Below, one piece after another: positions 1 through 6,179 of a stretch of DNA of 23,294 nt. A program made the translations under genes and the position numbers. Numbering within the stretch: the stretch's first letter is position 1; each line of letters starts with the position of its first letter. The notes under the pieces are model-generated. The model searched no databases, was not told the origin of the DNA, and saw only the letters and a list, made by a program, of their open reading frames with translations. The DNA is taken from NCBI GenBank assembly GCA_050485365.1, contig JBJHBH010000058.1, positions 1-23,294 of the forward strand, given 5' to 3'. The DNA is from JARFUG01 sp050485365. GTDB taxonomy: Bacteria > Desulfobacterota > Desulfuromonadia > Desulfuromonadales > JACZKF01.

Positions 1-1002
1 GAGTTGGAGAGCGCCCGCGCCCGCGCCGCTGAGGCGCAGCGGCGCCATGCGGCCGCCGCGCAGGCTCTCGCCCACCGCGAGGCGGAGCGGGCGCGCCGGG
101 AAGCCGAGGCGGACAGGTGGCGCGCGGACCTCGGCGCGGCTCTGGCCGCCCTCCAGTGGGAGGAGGGGGAGGTGCGGGCGCTGCTGGAGCGGCCGCCCGC
201 GTCGATCGTCGCCGAGCGCGACGCCCTCGACGCGCTCGAGCTTCGCAGCCGCGAGGCGCACGCCGTCCTGCGGGAGAGGCGCGAAAGGACCGCCCTTCAC
301 CTGGCGCAGACCGGGTGCGCCGGGAGCGAAGAGGAGGCCGACATTCGCGCGCAGCAGTCGGCGGGCCACCTCGCGGCGGCGCGCGACGCCTGGGCCGCCG
401 CCGAAGGGGAGCGGCGCGAAGACGATCGCCGCCGCGCGCAGGCCGGACGCCTCCAGGACGAGTTGGCGCAGCTGCACCGGCGCTGGAGTCTGTGGGAGGG
501 GATGCGCGAGCTCATCGGCTCGGCAGACGGCAGCAAATTTCGCTCCTTCGCCCAGAGCCTCACCCTGGACGCCCTGCTCGCCCACGCCAACCGCCACCTG
601 GACGATCTCGCCCGGCGCTACGCCTTGGAGCGCGCCCCCGGCAGCGATCTCGAGATCCAGGTCATCGACCGCGAGATGGCCGACGAGGTGCGCCCGGTTC
701 ACAGCCTCTCGGGCGGGGAGAGCTTCCTCGTCTCGCTGGCCCTGGCGCTGGCGCTGGCGTCCCTTTCGTCGCACCGCACGCAGGTCGAGTCGCTCTTCAT
801 CGACGAGGGGTTCGGCTCCCTCGACCCCGAAACCCTCGACGCCGCCGTCGCCAGCCTCGACGCCCTGCAGTCCCTCGGCCGCAAGGTCGGCGTCATCTCC
901 CACGTCCCCGCTCTCGTCGAGCGCATCGGCGTGCAGGTGCGCGTCGAGGCCCTGGGCGCCGGACGCAGCCGCGTGCGCGTCGTCGCGGGGGGAGCGCGCT
1001 GA
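1..1002 (+). CDS. sbcC: SbcC exonuclease subunit, C-terminal part (gene starts before the window)
   Basis: This is the C-terminal portion of the SMC/Rad50-like ATPase subunit of the SbcCD nuclease, which cleaves DNA hairpins and processes DNA ends. The first ~150 codons are Arg/Ala/Glu-rich and look like the returning half of a long coiled coil. The ABC signature (SLSGGE) lies near 703-720 and the Walker B/D-loop (LFIDEGFGSLD) near 790-825, followed by the H-loop-like VISHV near 890-905. The Walker A and hook regions must lie upstream of base 1. The reading frame is open from the first base, so no start is assigned. sbcD normally lies upstream in such operons. An intrinsic terminator 24 bases past the stop closes the transcript. 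The family call is secure from signature plus Walker B; the alternative, another Rad50/RecN-type ATPase, is less likely because the FGSLD and VISHV blocks are typical of SbcC. Confidence 0.93.
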   Translation, partial: ELESARARAAEAQRRHAAAAQALAHREAERARREAEADRWRADLGAALAALQWEEGEVRALLERPPASIVAERDALDALELRSREAHAVLRERRERTALHLAQTGCAGSEEEADIRAQQSAGHLAAARDAWAAAEGERREDDRRRAQAGRLQDELAQLHRRWSLWEGMRELIGSADGSKFRSFAQSLTLDALLAHANRHLDDLARRYALERAPGSDLEIQVIDREMADEVRPVHSLSGGESFLVSLALALALASLSSHRTQVESLFIDEGFGSLDPETLDAAVASLDALQSLGRKVGVISHVPALVERIGVQVRVEALGAGRSRVRVVAGGAR

Positions 1003-1025
1003 AGGCGTTCTTTCAACCCCAACGC

Positions 1026-1064
1026 AAAACAGCCGGCCCCCGCGCGGGGACCGGCTGTTTTTTT
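1026..1064 (+). terminator. Intrinsic terminator after sbcC
   Basis: An 11-bp arm AAAACAGCCGG (1026-1036) pairs with CCGGCTGTTTT (1051-1061). It continues with CCCC/GGGG around a short GC loop, with one bulged A, and runs into a T-stretch. The A-rich 5' side means it could also work for transcripts arriving on the minus strand. Confidence 0.88.
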
Positions 1065-1075
1065 GTAACTGTTCA

Positions 1076-1153
1076 GCATGGGGTCCCAACTCCCATGCCA
1101 AGGGACGCTTTACGCCGTCCATGGCCGCTTGACTGGCGCCGTCCATGGCGCCA
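1076..1153. repeat. Cluster of short palindromes with a duplicated 12-mer
   Basis: GCATGGG (1076-1082) faces CCCATGC (1092-1098) as a 7-bp stem. Downstream the 12-mer GCCGTCCATGGC occurs twice, at 1114-1125 and 1138-1149. The second copy sits inside TGGCGCC...GGCGCCA (1134-1153), which is itself a dyad. The block lies between the sbcC terminator and the 3' end of a convergent gene, a typical place for REP-like elements. No coding sequence is seen in 1065-1238. Whether the unit recurs in the genome cannot be seen here. Confidence 0.5.
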
Positions 1154-1238
1154 GACACCCTTGTCATGTGAGCCGAGACCCCACAAGGTGAATAGATACG
1201 TTTTTTTACGTCTTCAGCGCAAGCGCCGCCGGACGGCC

Positions 1239-1991
1239 TCAGGCGACGTTTTGCTCCTCGTCCTCCGAGTCGGCGATCTCGAAGATCGCCTCGAGGCTCT
1301 CGCGGGCCTCGGACGGGACGTGGATGAAGGCAAGGGCGAGCCGCACCCGGCTGAAGGTGTGATCGGGGTTCGACTCCGTCATGCGCAGGTTCACGATCTT
1401 CGCGTGGAGGCTCCCGGCGCTGCGCATCCCTCCCTCCAGATCGACCTCGACCCGAGCCATCAGGGGCGCGCCGCACTGCAGCTCGTCGGACCACTCCAAC
1501 TCGCAGAGCATCCCTCCCAGGCTGATGTTGATGATCTCTGCGGTAAGGCGAAGCCGCTTCTGTTCCAGAACGGCCGTCGCCATGCTGAGATTGTAGCGTT
1601 TGTTTTTGCGCAGGCTGATCGGGTTGCAGACCCGGTTGATCGCCTCGGTCAGCGCGCGCGTCGAAGCCGGAAGATAGAGGCATTCGCTCGCCCCGGCTTT
1701 GAGCAGGGCGGCGGCCGGACGCTCCTCCCGGTCGGAGCTCAGCAGCAGGACCGGAATCTCGCTGAGCTTCGGGTCGTTGCGCAGCATCCGCAAAAAGGGC
1801 AGGGCGCCGCAGTCGGTGATGTGCCAGGAGTAGACGATCAGATGGCACGGCTTCTCGGCGAGAATCTGCAGGGCCTGCTGTGAGTCGGAGGCCTCGAAGA
1901 CCTGGGTGTCGTTGAGGTTGGCGAGGATCTTGCGCCGCAGGATCTTGCGCATGCAGGGGGAATCGTCCAGAAGCAGAAAGTTCCGGGTCAT
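1239..1991 (-). CDS. Degenerate receiver-PilZ two-domain protein
   Basis: A 250-residue protein with an N-terminal receiver-like domain (about 1-122) and a C-terminal PilZ domain (about 126-235), which binds cyclic di-GMP. The PilZ motifs are intact: RxxxR at R128-R132 and NxSxxG at N155-G160. The receiver keeps the acidic pair D9/D10 and a Ser at the switch position (LLLSSD). However, the usual phosphoacceptor Asp is Ser55 (LIVYSWH where LIVxDW is typical), and the conserved Lys of the K-P motif is Leu107 (LYLPAS). It is therefore unlikely to be switched by normal phosphorylation and probably acts as a c-di-GMP-responsive partner protein in motility or surface behaviour, which is an inference. 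The start at 1991 has GGAGG seven bases upstream. The acidic tail (EDEEQ) is unremarkable. It is monocistronic by appearance. Confidence 0.85.
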   Translation of the reverse strand: MTRNFLLLDDSPCMRKILRRKILANLNDTQVFEASDSQQALQILAEKPCHLIVYSWHITDCGALPFLRMLRNDPKLSEIPVLLLSSDREERPAAALLKAGASECLYLPASTRALTEAINRVCNPISLRKNKRYNLSMATAVLEQKRLRLTAEIINISLGGMLCELEWSDELQCGAPLMARVEVDLEGGMRSAGSLHAKIVNLRMTESNPDHTFSRVRLALAFIHVPSEARESLEAIFEIADSEDEEQNVA

Positions 1992-2142
1992 GGCGGGGCC
2001 TCCATCGTTAAAGGTCCATTCGCTGCGGTGCGGGCGAATTGGAAACAGAAAAAGTCATGAATTTCGGTATTCTCCCTCAAGACGCGGCGTCGGGCAAGAA
2101 AAAGCCGCATCGCGCAGGAGGAGAGAGGATTTTCAGGGAGCC

Positions 2143-2562
2143 TCAGAGGATGTCCTGACCCGTGGTCGTCATGACGAGCTTGCCGTGCTTGACCCCCTTG
2201 GTGCCGATCAGTTCGTCGGCCAGGCGCCGTACCTCCCCCGCCTTCCCCTTCACCACCACGACTTCGAGGCAGTGGTGGGCGTCGAGGTGGACGTGCAGCG
2301 CCGAGACGATCGCTTCGTGATGGGAGTGCTGCTGTTCGGTGAGCTTGTCGGCGAGATCGCGGGTGTGGTGGTCGTAGACGAGGGTGACGGTCCCCACCGT
2401 CTCGGCGTCCTCGCGGCTCCACTCCTGCTCCACCAGGGCGCCGCGGATCAGATCGCGGATCGCCTCTGAGCGGTTGACGTACCCCTTTTGGGCGATCACT
2501 TCGTCGAAGCGCTTGAGGAGGGTTTCGTTGATGGAGATTCCGAATCGGGCGAGATCGGTCAT
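2143..2562 (-). CDS. nikR: NikR nickel-responsive ribbon-helix-helix regulator
   Basis: An RHH DNA-binding domain (about 1-50, with the NRSEAIRDLIR block) is followed by the ACT-like nickel-sensing domain. Numbering from the chosen start, the four nickel ligands known from E. coli NikR (H76, H87, H89, C95) correspond to H79, H90, H92 and C98, with the spacings 11, 2 and 6 kept. It should repress or tune nickel uptake or nickel-enzyme genes when Ni(II) is bound. The frame is open to an ATG at 2595. The internal ATG at 2562 gives the usual short N-terminus before the beta-strand (TDLARFGISI) and has GAAGAG upstream, so it is preferred. No nickel transporter or hydrogenase gene is in the window, so the target is elsewhere. 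It is divergent from nrdD across a ~270-bp intergenic region; no dyad resembling the GTATGA-N16-TCATAC operator was seen there. Confidence 0.92.
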   Translation of the reverse strand: MTDLARFGISINETLLKRFDEVIAQKGYVNRSEAIRDLIRGALVEQEWSREDAETVGTVTLVYDHHTRDLADKLTEQQHSHHEAIVSALHVHLDAHHCLEVVVVKGKAGEVRRLADELIGTKGVKHGKLVMTTTGQDIL

Positions 2563-2663
2563 GGAGTGCTCTTCGATGGGCGTGGGAAAATCCATTTCGT
2601 CTGTCCGGCGATTCTTAGCACGCGCTCGGGCGCACGGTCAAGAATCTTGCGGGCTTTCGCCCC

Positions 2664-2705
2664 TCGTCCACCTTTCATCCACAGGTTGTCCACGATGTGT
2701 TCACA
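2664..2705 (+). promoter_or_regulatory. Four DnaA-box-like 9-mers at exact 11-bp steps
   Basis: Compared with the DnaA box TTATNCACA, the sites are TCGTCCACC (2664, three mismatches), TCATCCACA (2675, one), TTGTCCACG (2686, two) and GTGTTCACA (2697, two). Each begins exactly 11 bases after the previous one, so all four lie on nearly the same helix face and in the same orientation. They sit just upstream of the nrdD promoter, and the last one overlaps the first NrdR-like box. DnaA control of nrd promoters is known in E. coli nrdAB; applying it here is inference. Confidence 0.5.
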
Positions 2706-2748
2706 AGATCTAGTGGGCTTTTAATCCGCCTCTCTCCAGATATTGTGT
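2701..2748 (+). promoter_or_regulatory. Tandem NrdR-box-like sites upstream of nrdD
   Basis: Two 16-mers, TCACAAGATCTAGTGG (2701-2716) and TCTCCAGATATTGTGT (2733-2748), each match about 12 of 16 positions of the NrdR palindrome, whose core is CwAtATaTwG. Their starts are 32 bases apart, about three helical turns, which is the tandem spacing known for NrdR operators. The second ends ten bases before the putative -35. NrdR is the ATP/dATP-sensing repressor of ribonucleotide reductase genes. Confidence 0.6.
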
Positions 2749-2757
2749 TTTTTGTTC

Positions 2758-2786
2758 TTGAACGGGGTAGGGACGCATGCTAAAGT
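2758..2786 (+). promoter_or_regulatory. Candidate sigma-70 promoter of nrdD
   Basis: TTGAAC (2758-2763) and TAAAGT (2781-2786) are separated by 17 bases and each match four of six consensus positions. Initiation would fall near 2793, leaving a leader of about 38 bases before the nrdD ATG. Upstream lie the NrdR-like and DnaA-like sites. Confidence 0.45.
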
Positions 2787-2830
2787 TTCGCCCGTTGCGT
2801 AACTTGAACACATGCCGGGAGGGACGACGG

Positions 2831-4810
2831 ATGCTGCAATCGATCCGCAAGAGGGACGGACGGCTCGTGCCGTTCGAAGAGGAGAAGATCACCGAAGCCG
2901 TCGCCAAGGCGGTGCGCGCCGTCGGCGGGACCGACCTGGAGAGGCCTCGGGCCATCGCCCGCCAGGTCAGCGGAATCCTCGAGGTCATCTACAAGGACGG
3001 CCGCGCCCCGACGGTGGAGAACGTGCAGGATCTCGTCGAGAAGATCCTTATCGAGAACGGCCACGCCAAGGTCGCCAAGGCGTACATCCTTTATCGCCAG
3101 CAGCACGAGGCGATGCGCCGCACCCGCGAATTCATGAAGGAGTCGATCGAGGCGATCGATTCCTATCTCGTCCAGGAGGACTGGCGCGTCAACGAGAACG
3201 CCAACATGGGGTATTCGCTGCAGGGGCTCAACAACCACATCGCCGCCAACATCACCTCCAACTACTGGCTCAACAAGATCTACCCCGCCTACATCGCCGA
3301 CGCCCACCGCGAGGGGGACTTCCACCTGCACGACCTGGGGATGCTCAGCGTCTATTGCTGCGGGTGGGACCTGAAGGATCTGCTCCTCAAGGGGTTCACC
3401 GGCGCCTACGGCAAGGTGCAGAGCGGCCCCGCCAAACACTTCCGCACCGCCCTCGGACAGGCGGTCAACTTCTTCTACACCCTGCAGGGGGAGGCGGCCG
3501 GCGCCCAGGCCTTCGCCAACTTCGACACCCTGCTCGCCCCCTTCATCCGCTACGACAAGCTCAGCTACAAGGAAGTCAAGCAGTCGATCCAGGAGTTCAT
3601 CTTCAACATGAACGTCCCGACCCGCGTCGGCTTCCAGACCCCCTTCACCAACATCACCATGGACATGGTGCCGCCGCGCAACATGGCGAACGAGGGGGTG
3701 ATCATCGGCGGCAAAATGATGGAGGAGACGTACGGCGACTTCCAGGCCGAAATGGACATGCTCAACCGCGCCTTCTGCGAGGTGATGATGGAGGGGGACG
3801 CCTCGGGGCGCATCTTCTCCTTCCCGATCCCGACCTACAACATCACCGTCGGCTTCGATTGGGACAGCCCCCGCTTCCAGCCGATCTGGGAGATGACCGC
3901 CAAGTACGGCATCCCCTACTTTTCGAACTTCATCAACTCCGACATGGACCCCGAGGACGCCCGCTCCATGTGCTGCCGGCTTCGCCTCGACAACCGCGAG
4001 CTGCGTCGGCGCGGCGGCGGACTCTTCGGCTCCAACCCCCTGACCGGCTCCATCGGCGTCGTCACCCTCAATCTGCCGCGAGCCGCCTACACGGCCGACA
4101 GCGAAGAGGCGTTCCACGCCCGCCTCGCCGAGCTCATGGAGATGGCCGCCGAGTCGCTGGAGATCAAGCGCAAGCAGCTCGAGCGCCTCACCGACGAGGG
4201 GCTCTATCCCTACAGCCGCTTTTATCTCTGCGCCATCAAGGAGCGAAGCGGACGCTACTGGGACAACCACTTCTCCACCATCGGCCTCATCGGGATGAAC
4301 GAGGCGGCCCTCAACCTCATCGGCCGCGGCATCGACACCGACGAAGGAAAAGCGCTGGCCGAGCGCACCCTTCACTTCATGCGCTCGAAGCTCGAAGCGT
4401 TCCAGGAGGAGAGCGGCCATCTCTTCAACCTCGAGGCGACCCCCGCCGAGGGGACGAGCTTCCGCCTGGCGAGCCGCGACAAGCGCAACTTCCCCGACAT
4501 CATCAGCGCCGGGGGCGATCAGCCCTATTACACCAACAGCACCCAGCTGCCGGTGGGGACGACGGACGACATCTTCCAGGCGCTGCAGCACCAGGACGCC
4601 CTGCAGACCCTCTACACCGGCGGGACGGTCTTCCACGGCTTTCTCGGCGAGCGCATCGACGACTGGCGCGCCGCAAGGCTGCTGGTGCGGCGCATCGCCG
4701 AGAACTTCCGCCTGCCGTACTTCACCCTGAGCCCGACCTTCACCATCTGCCCCGAGCACGGCTACATCCCCGGGGAGCATTTCGAGTGCCCGCACCATAA
4801 GGCCGCGTGA
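2831..4810 (+). CDS. nrdD: Anaerobic (class III) ribonucleoside-triphosphate reductase, body without the glycyl-radical segment
   Basis: Reduces ribonucleoside triphosphates to deoxy forms using a protein thiyl radical. An ATP-cone (about 1-95, starting MLQSIRKRDGRLVPFEEEKI) precedes the ten-stranded barrel. Candidate active-site cysteines are the pairs C176/C177 (YCCGW) and C381/C382 (MCCRLRLD). The C-terminus stops in the zinc-knuckle region: CPEHGY at C640 and ECPHH at C653, then KAA and stop. The glycyl-radical motif normally on the same chain is absent; it is encoded in another frame by the small gene at 4878. The ATG at 2831 is chosen over the upstream ATG at 2777 because GGGAGGG (2817-2823) lies at proper spacing and the ATP-cone begins here; the upstream start would fall inside the promoter. 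By sequence it resembles the Bdellovibrio/Geobacter-type NrdD paired with NrdG2. Confidence 0.95.
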   Translation: MLQSIRKRDGRLVPFEEEKITEAVAKAVRAVGGTDLERPRAIARQVSGILEVIYKDGRAPTVENVQDLVEKILIENGHAKVAKAYILYRQQHEAMRRTREFMKESIEAIDSYLVQEDWRVNENANMGYSLQGLNNHIAANITSNYWLNKIYPAYIADAHREGDFHLHDLGMLSVYCCGWDLKDLLLKGFTGAYGKVQSGPAKHFRTALGQAVNFFYTLQGEAAGAQAFANFDTLLAPFIRYDKLSYKEVKQSIQEFIFNMNVPTRVGFQTPFTNITMDMVPPRNMANEGVIIGGKMMEETYGDFQAEMDMLNRAFCEVMMEGDASGRIFSFPIPTYNITVGFDWDSPRFQPIWEMTAKYGIPYFSNFINSDMDPEDARSMCCRLRLDNRELRRRGGGLFGSNPLTGSIGVVTLNLPRAAYTADSEEAFHARLAELMEMAAESLEIKRKQLERLTDEGLYPYSRFYLCAIKERSGRYWDNHFSTIGLIGMNEAALNLIGRGIDTDEGKALAERTLHFMRSKLEAFQEESGHLFNLEATPAEGTSFRLASRDKRNFPDIISAGGDQPYYTNSTQLPVGTTDDIFQALQHQDALQTLYTGGTVFHGFLGERIDDWRAARLLVRRIAENFRLPYFTLSPTFTICPEHGYIPGEHFECPHHKAA

Positions 4811-4877
4811 ACGCGGCAATTTTGAATGTTGAATTTTGGATTTTGGATTGAAAACCCTAAAACAGGAGGCGATTGCG
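4811..4877 (+). repeat. AT-rich, internally repetitive spacer between the two parts of NrdD
   Basis: A 67-base spacer with short tandem units of the type TTGAAT/TTTTGGATT (4820-4850), strikingly AT-rich beside GC-rich coding DNA. Its last part carries a near-ideal Shine-Dalgarno, AGGAGG at 4864-4869, eight bases before the ATG at 4878. It looks like an inserted or expanded simple repeat at the point where NrdD is divided. Origin is inference. Confidence 0.5.
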
Positions 4878-5021
4878 ATGGCTGAGAAGTGTGAATCGAA
4901 AACCGAAGTGTACTCCCGCGTGTGCGGCTTCTTCCGCCCTGTCCAGCAGTGGAACAAGGGGAAGAAGGAAGAGTTCAAGGACCGTCGCGAGTACGCCGTC
5001 GGGCAAAGCGAAGAGCAATAA
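4878..5021 (+). CDS. Separate glycyl-radical polypeptide of NrdD (47 aa)
   Basis: This short protein matches the C-terminal end of class III reductases: a TEVYSRVCGFFRPVQQWN core followed by a KGKKEEFKDR segment. The RVCGF motif places the candidate radical glycine at Gly17; Cys5 and Cys16 are its only cysteines. In other NrdD proteins this segment follows the zinc knuckle on the same chain. Here it lies in a different reading frame from nrdD, 67 bases downstream, with its own AGGAGG Shine-Dalgarno at eight-base spacing, so it appears to be translated independently. The frame extends upstream to an ATG at 4836, but that start has no ribosome site and would read through AT-rich repeat. The protein probably docks into the NrdD barrel and is activated by the NrdG-like enzyme encoded next. 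A decayed gene is possible but disfavoured by the intact motif and strong initiation signal. Confidence 0.88.
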   Translation: MAEKCESKTEVYSRVCGFFRPVQQWNKGKKEEFKDRREYAVGQSEEQ

Positions 5022-5030
5022 TCTTTTTCT

Positions 5031-5122
5031 AACCGCAGAGGACGCGGAGAACGCGGAGGAAACCTTCAGGATTATTGGTTTTCTCCGCGACCTCCGCGAT
5101 CTCCGCGGTTATTTTTTGTTTT
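5031..5122 (+). terminator. Long imperfect palindrome with T-run between the nrdD parts and nrdG
   Basis: The arm 5031-5060 and the arm 5081-5110 are inverted copies agreeing at 24 of 30 positions. Each contains three iterations of a CTCCGCG-type 9-mer (or its complement), around a ~20-base loop. The right arm is followed by ATTTTTTGTTTT. It therefore has the form of an intrinsic terminator or attenuator, yet sits inside the apparent nrd operon only 22 bases before nrdG. Similar CCGCAGAGGACGCGGAG elements are, from memory, scattered in many environmental genomes. Confidence 0.65.
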
Positions 5123-5132
5123 GGACTGATCT

Positions 5133-5828
5133 ATGGGCATCAAAGGATTTCAGGGGACGAGTCTTCTCGACTTTCCCGGCCGTATCGCATCTCTCGTCTT
5201 TTTCGGCGGCTGCAATCTGACCTGCCCCTACTGCCACAACCCCTCTCTCGTGCTCGATCCCGAGCAGTACCCCGACTACCCCGTGCCGGCGCTCCTGGAC
5301 GATCTGCGGGAGCGCCGCAGCTTTATCGACGGGGTCGTCGTCTCCGGTGGAGAGCCGACCCTCGATCCCGGCCTCCTCCCTTTGATGCGCGAGATCAAGA
5401 AGCTCGGTCTGCAGGTCAAGCTCGACACCAACGGCCTGGCCCCCTCCGTCATCGAGGCCGCCCTGGCCGAAGACCTCCTCGACTACATCGCCCTCGACCT
5501 CAAGACCGCACCGCACCGCTACGGCGAACTGCACCGCGGCCCCGTAGATCTCTCCGCCTTCTCCCGAAGCGTCCGCCTCATCCTCGATTCACAGGTGGAG
5601 TACGAACTGCGCACCACCTGCGTCCCCGGCCTCGTCGAAGAAGCCGACATCCGCGCCCTCGGCGAACTCGCCCGCGGCGCCCGCCGCTGGTATCTGCAGC
5701 AGTACCACCCCAGCCACGCCTTGGCCGACGAGTGGCGCGCCGTCGAGCCGCATTCGGTGGAGACGATCCGGGGGTTTGCTGCCGTGGCGAAGGAATACGT
5801 GGAGGATGTGGGGGTGCGCGGGATTTAG
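5133..5828 (+). CDS. nrdG: Radical-SAM activating enzyme for anaerobic ribonucleotide reductase
   Basis: A 231-residue radical-SAM protein that should use a [4Fe-4S] cluster and S-adenosylmethionine to install the glycyl radical on NrdD. The cluster motif is CNLTCPYC (C27, C31, C34, the Cx3Cx2C form). It is followed by the SAM-binding GGEPTL block at about residue 72 and a barrel with KLDTNG and IALDLKT strands. The N-terminal GFQGTSLLDFPG is characteristic of the NrdG2 branch. It lies directly downstream of nrdD and the split glycyl-radical gene. The ATG at 5133 is the only reasonable start for the family N-terminus. It has no clear Shine-Dalgarno and lies just after a terminator-like palindrome, so translation and transcription may both be kept low. 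A pyruvate-formate-lyase activase is the main alternative, but the context argues for NrdG. Confidence 0.92.
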   Translation: MGIKGFQGTSLLDFPGRIASLVFFGGCNLTCPYCHNPSLVLDPEQYPDYPVPALLDDLRERRSFIDGVVVSGGEPTLDPGLLPLMREIKKLGLQVKLDTNGLAPSVIEAALAEDLLDYIALDLKTAPHRYGELHRGPVDLSAFSRSVRLILDSQVEYELRTTCVPGLVEEADIRALGELARGARRWYLQQYHPSHALADEWRAVEPHSVETIRGFAAVAKEYVEDVGVRGI

Positions 5829-6179
5829 AAGGTGTACTTTCTGATTTCTTTGAACTAAAGTATTTAGGGTGTGATTCGGGAGGAGGGGGCGATGACCGAA
5901 GGCAAGAGAAAGAAAGCTCAACAAACCGTTCATCCGGTCTGAATCCGGTTGGGCGGTTTTTTGTTTTTCGCGTGAGAGAAAAGGGGTGCTTGGCCGGTAA
6001 TGGCAGTCTGTATAAGACGATGGGTGCGGCCGTGTGTCTAAATGTAACCATTGAAAAATTAGGAATATTCTTAGGCCTGATAGGTAAGTCGTTTAGGCAG
6101 GCTGTATATATCGGTATTTGCAGGTTTAGGTAGACTGACTAATCATAGTTATAGCTCACAACAGACTGAGGATGCCTAG
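5829..6179 (+). other. Intergenic, AT-richer stretch at the start of an accessory island
   Basis: No credible gene is seen. It contains a strong ribosome-site-like run (GGGAGGAGGGGG, 5879-5890) before a 16-codon open frame (5892-5942), and the terminator at 5923-5967. After it composition drops sharply in GC, with TTGAAA (6051-6056) and TATATA (6105-6110) as loose promoter-like words that do not form a properly spaced pair. GAGGA at 6168-6172 serves the following gene. Confidence 0.5.
5923..5967 (+). terminator. Probable intrinsic terminator after nrdG
   Basis: AAACCG (5923-5928) and CGGTTT (5954-5959) form the base of a stem enclosing two CCGG words (ATCCGG and ATCCGG, about 5932-5947) that can pair, followed by TTTTTTGTTTTT. 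The T-run is strong and the stem moderate. It would isolate the nrd locus from the downstream TIR gene. Confidence 0.6.

Noticed and set aside
2664..2705. Chromosomal replication origin (oriC)
   Set aside because: DnaA-like boxes are present, but there is no AT-rich unwinding region of suitable length and no dnaA, dnaN or gidA neighbours; the location upstream of nrdD fits promoter control better.
4836..4877. Longer start for the 47-aa glycyl-radical polypeptide
   Set aside because: The upstream ATG lacks a ribosome site and adds residues coded by the AT-rich repeat, while AGGAGG precisely serves the ATG at 4878.
2780..4978. 732-codon minus-strand open frame antisense to nrdD
   Set aside because: It mirrors the codon structure of a GC-rich gene: low-complexity Val/Gly/Ala/Asp composition, no domain, no ribosome site. 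nrdD on the plus strand is unambiguous.
5031..5110. CRISPR-like or tandem repeat array of CTCCGCG units
   Set aside because: The units are 9-mers without spacers and form one inverted repeat; there are no cas genes nearby. Read as a palindromic element or attenuator.
5892..5942. 16-codon open frame with a strong GGAGGAGG-like ribosome site
   Set aside because: It is very short, overlaps the terminator downstream of nrdG and has no recognisable sequence; it could be the relic of a gene start. Kept only as a note in the intergenic entry.
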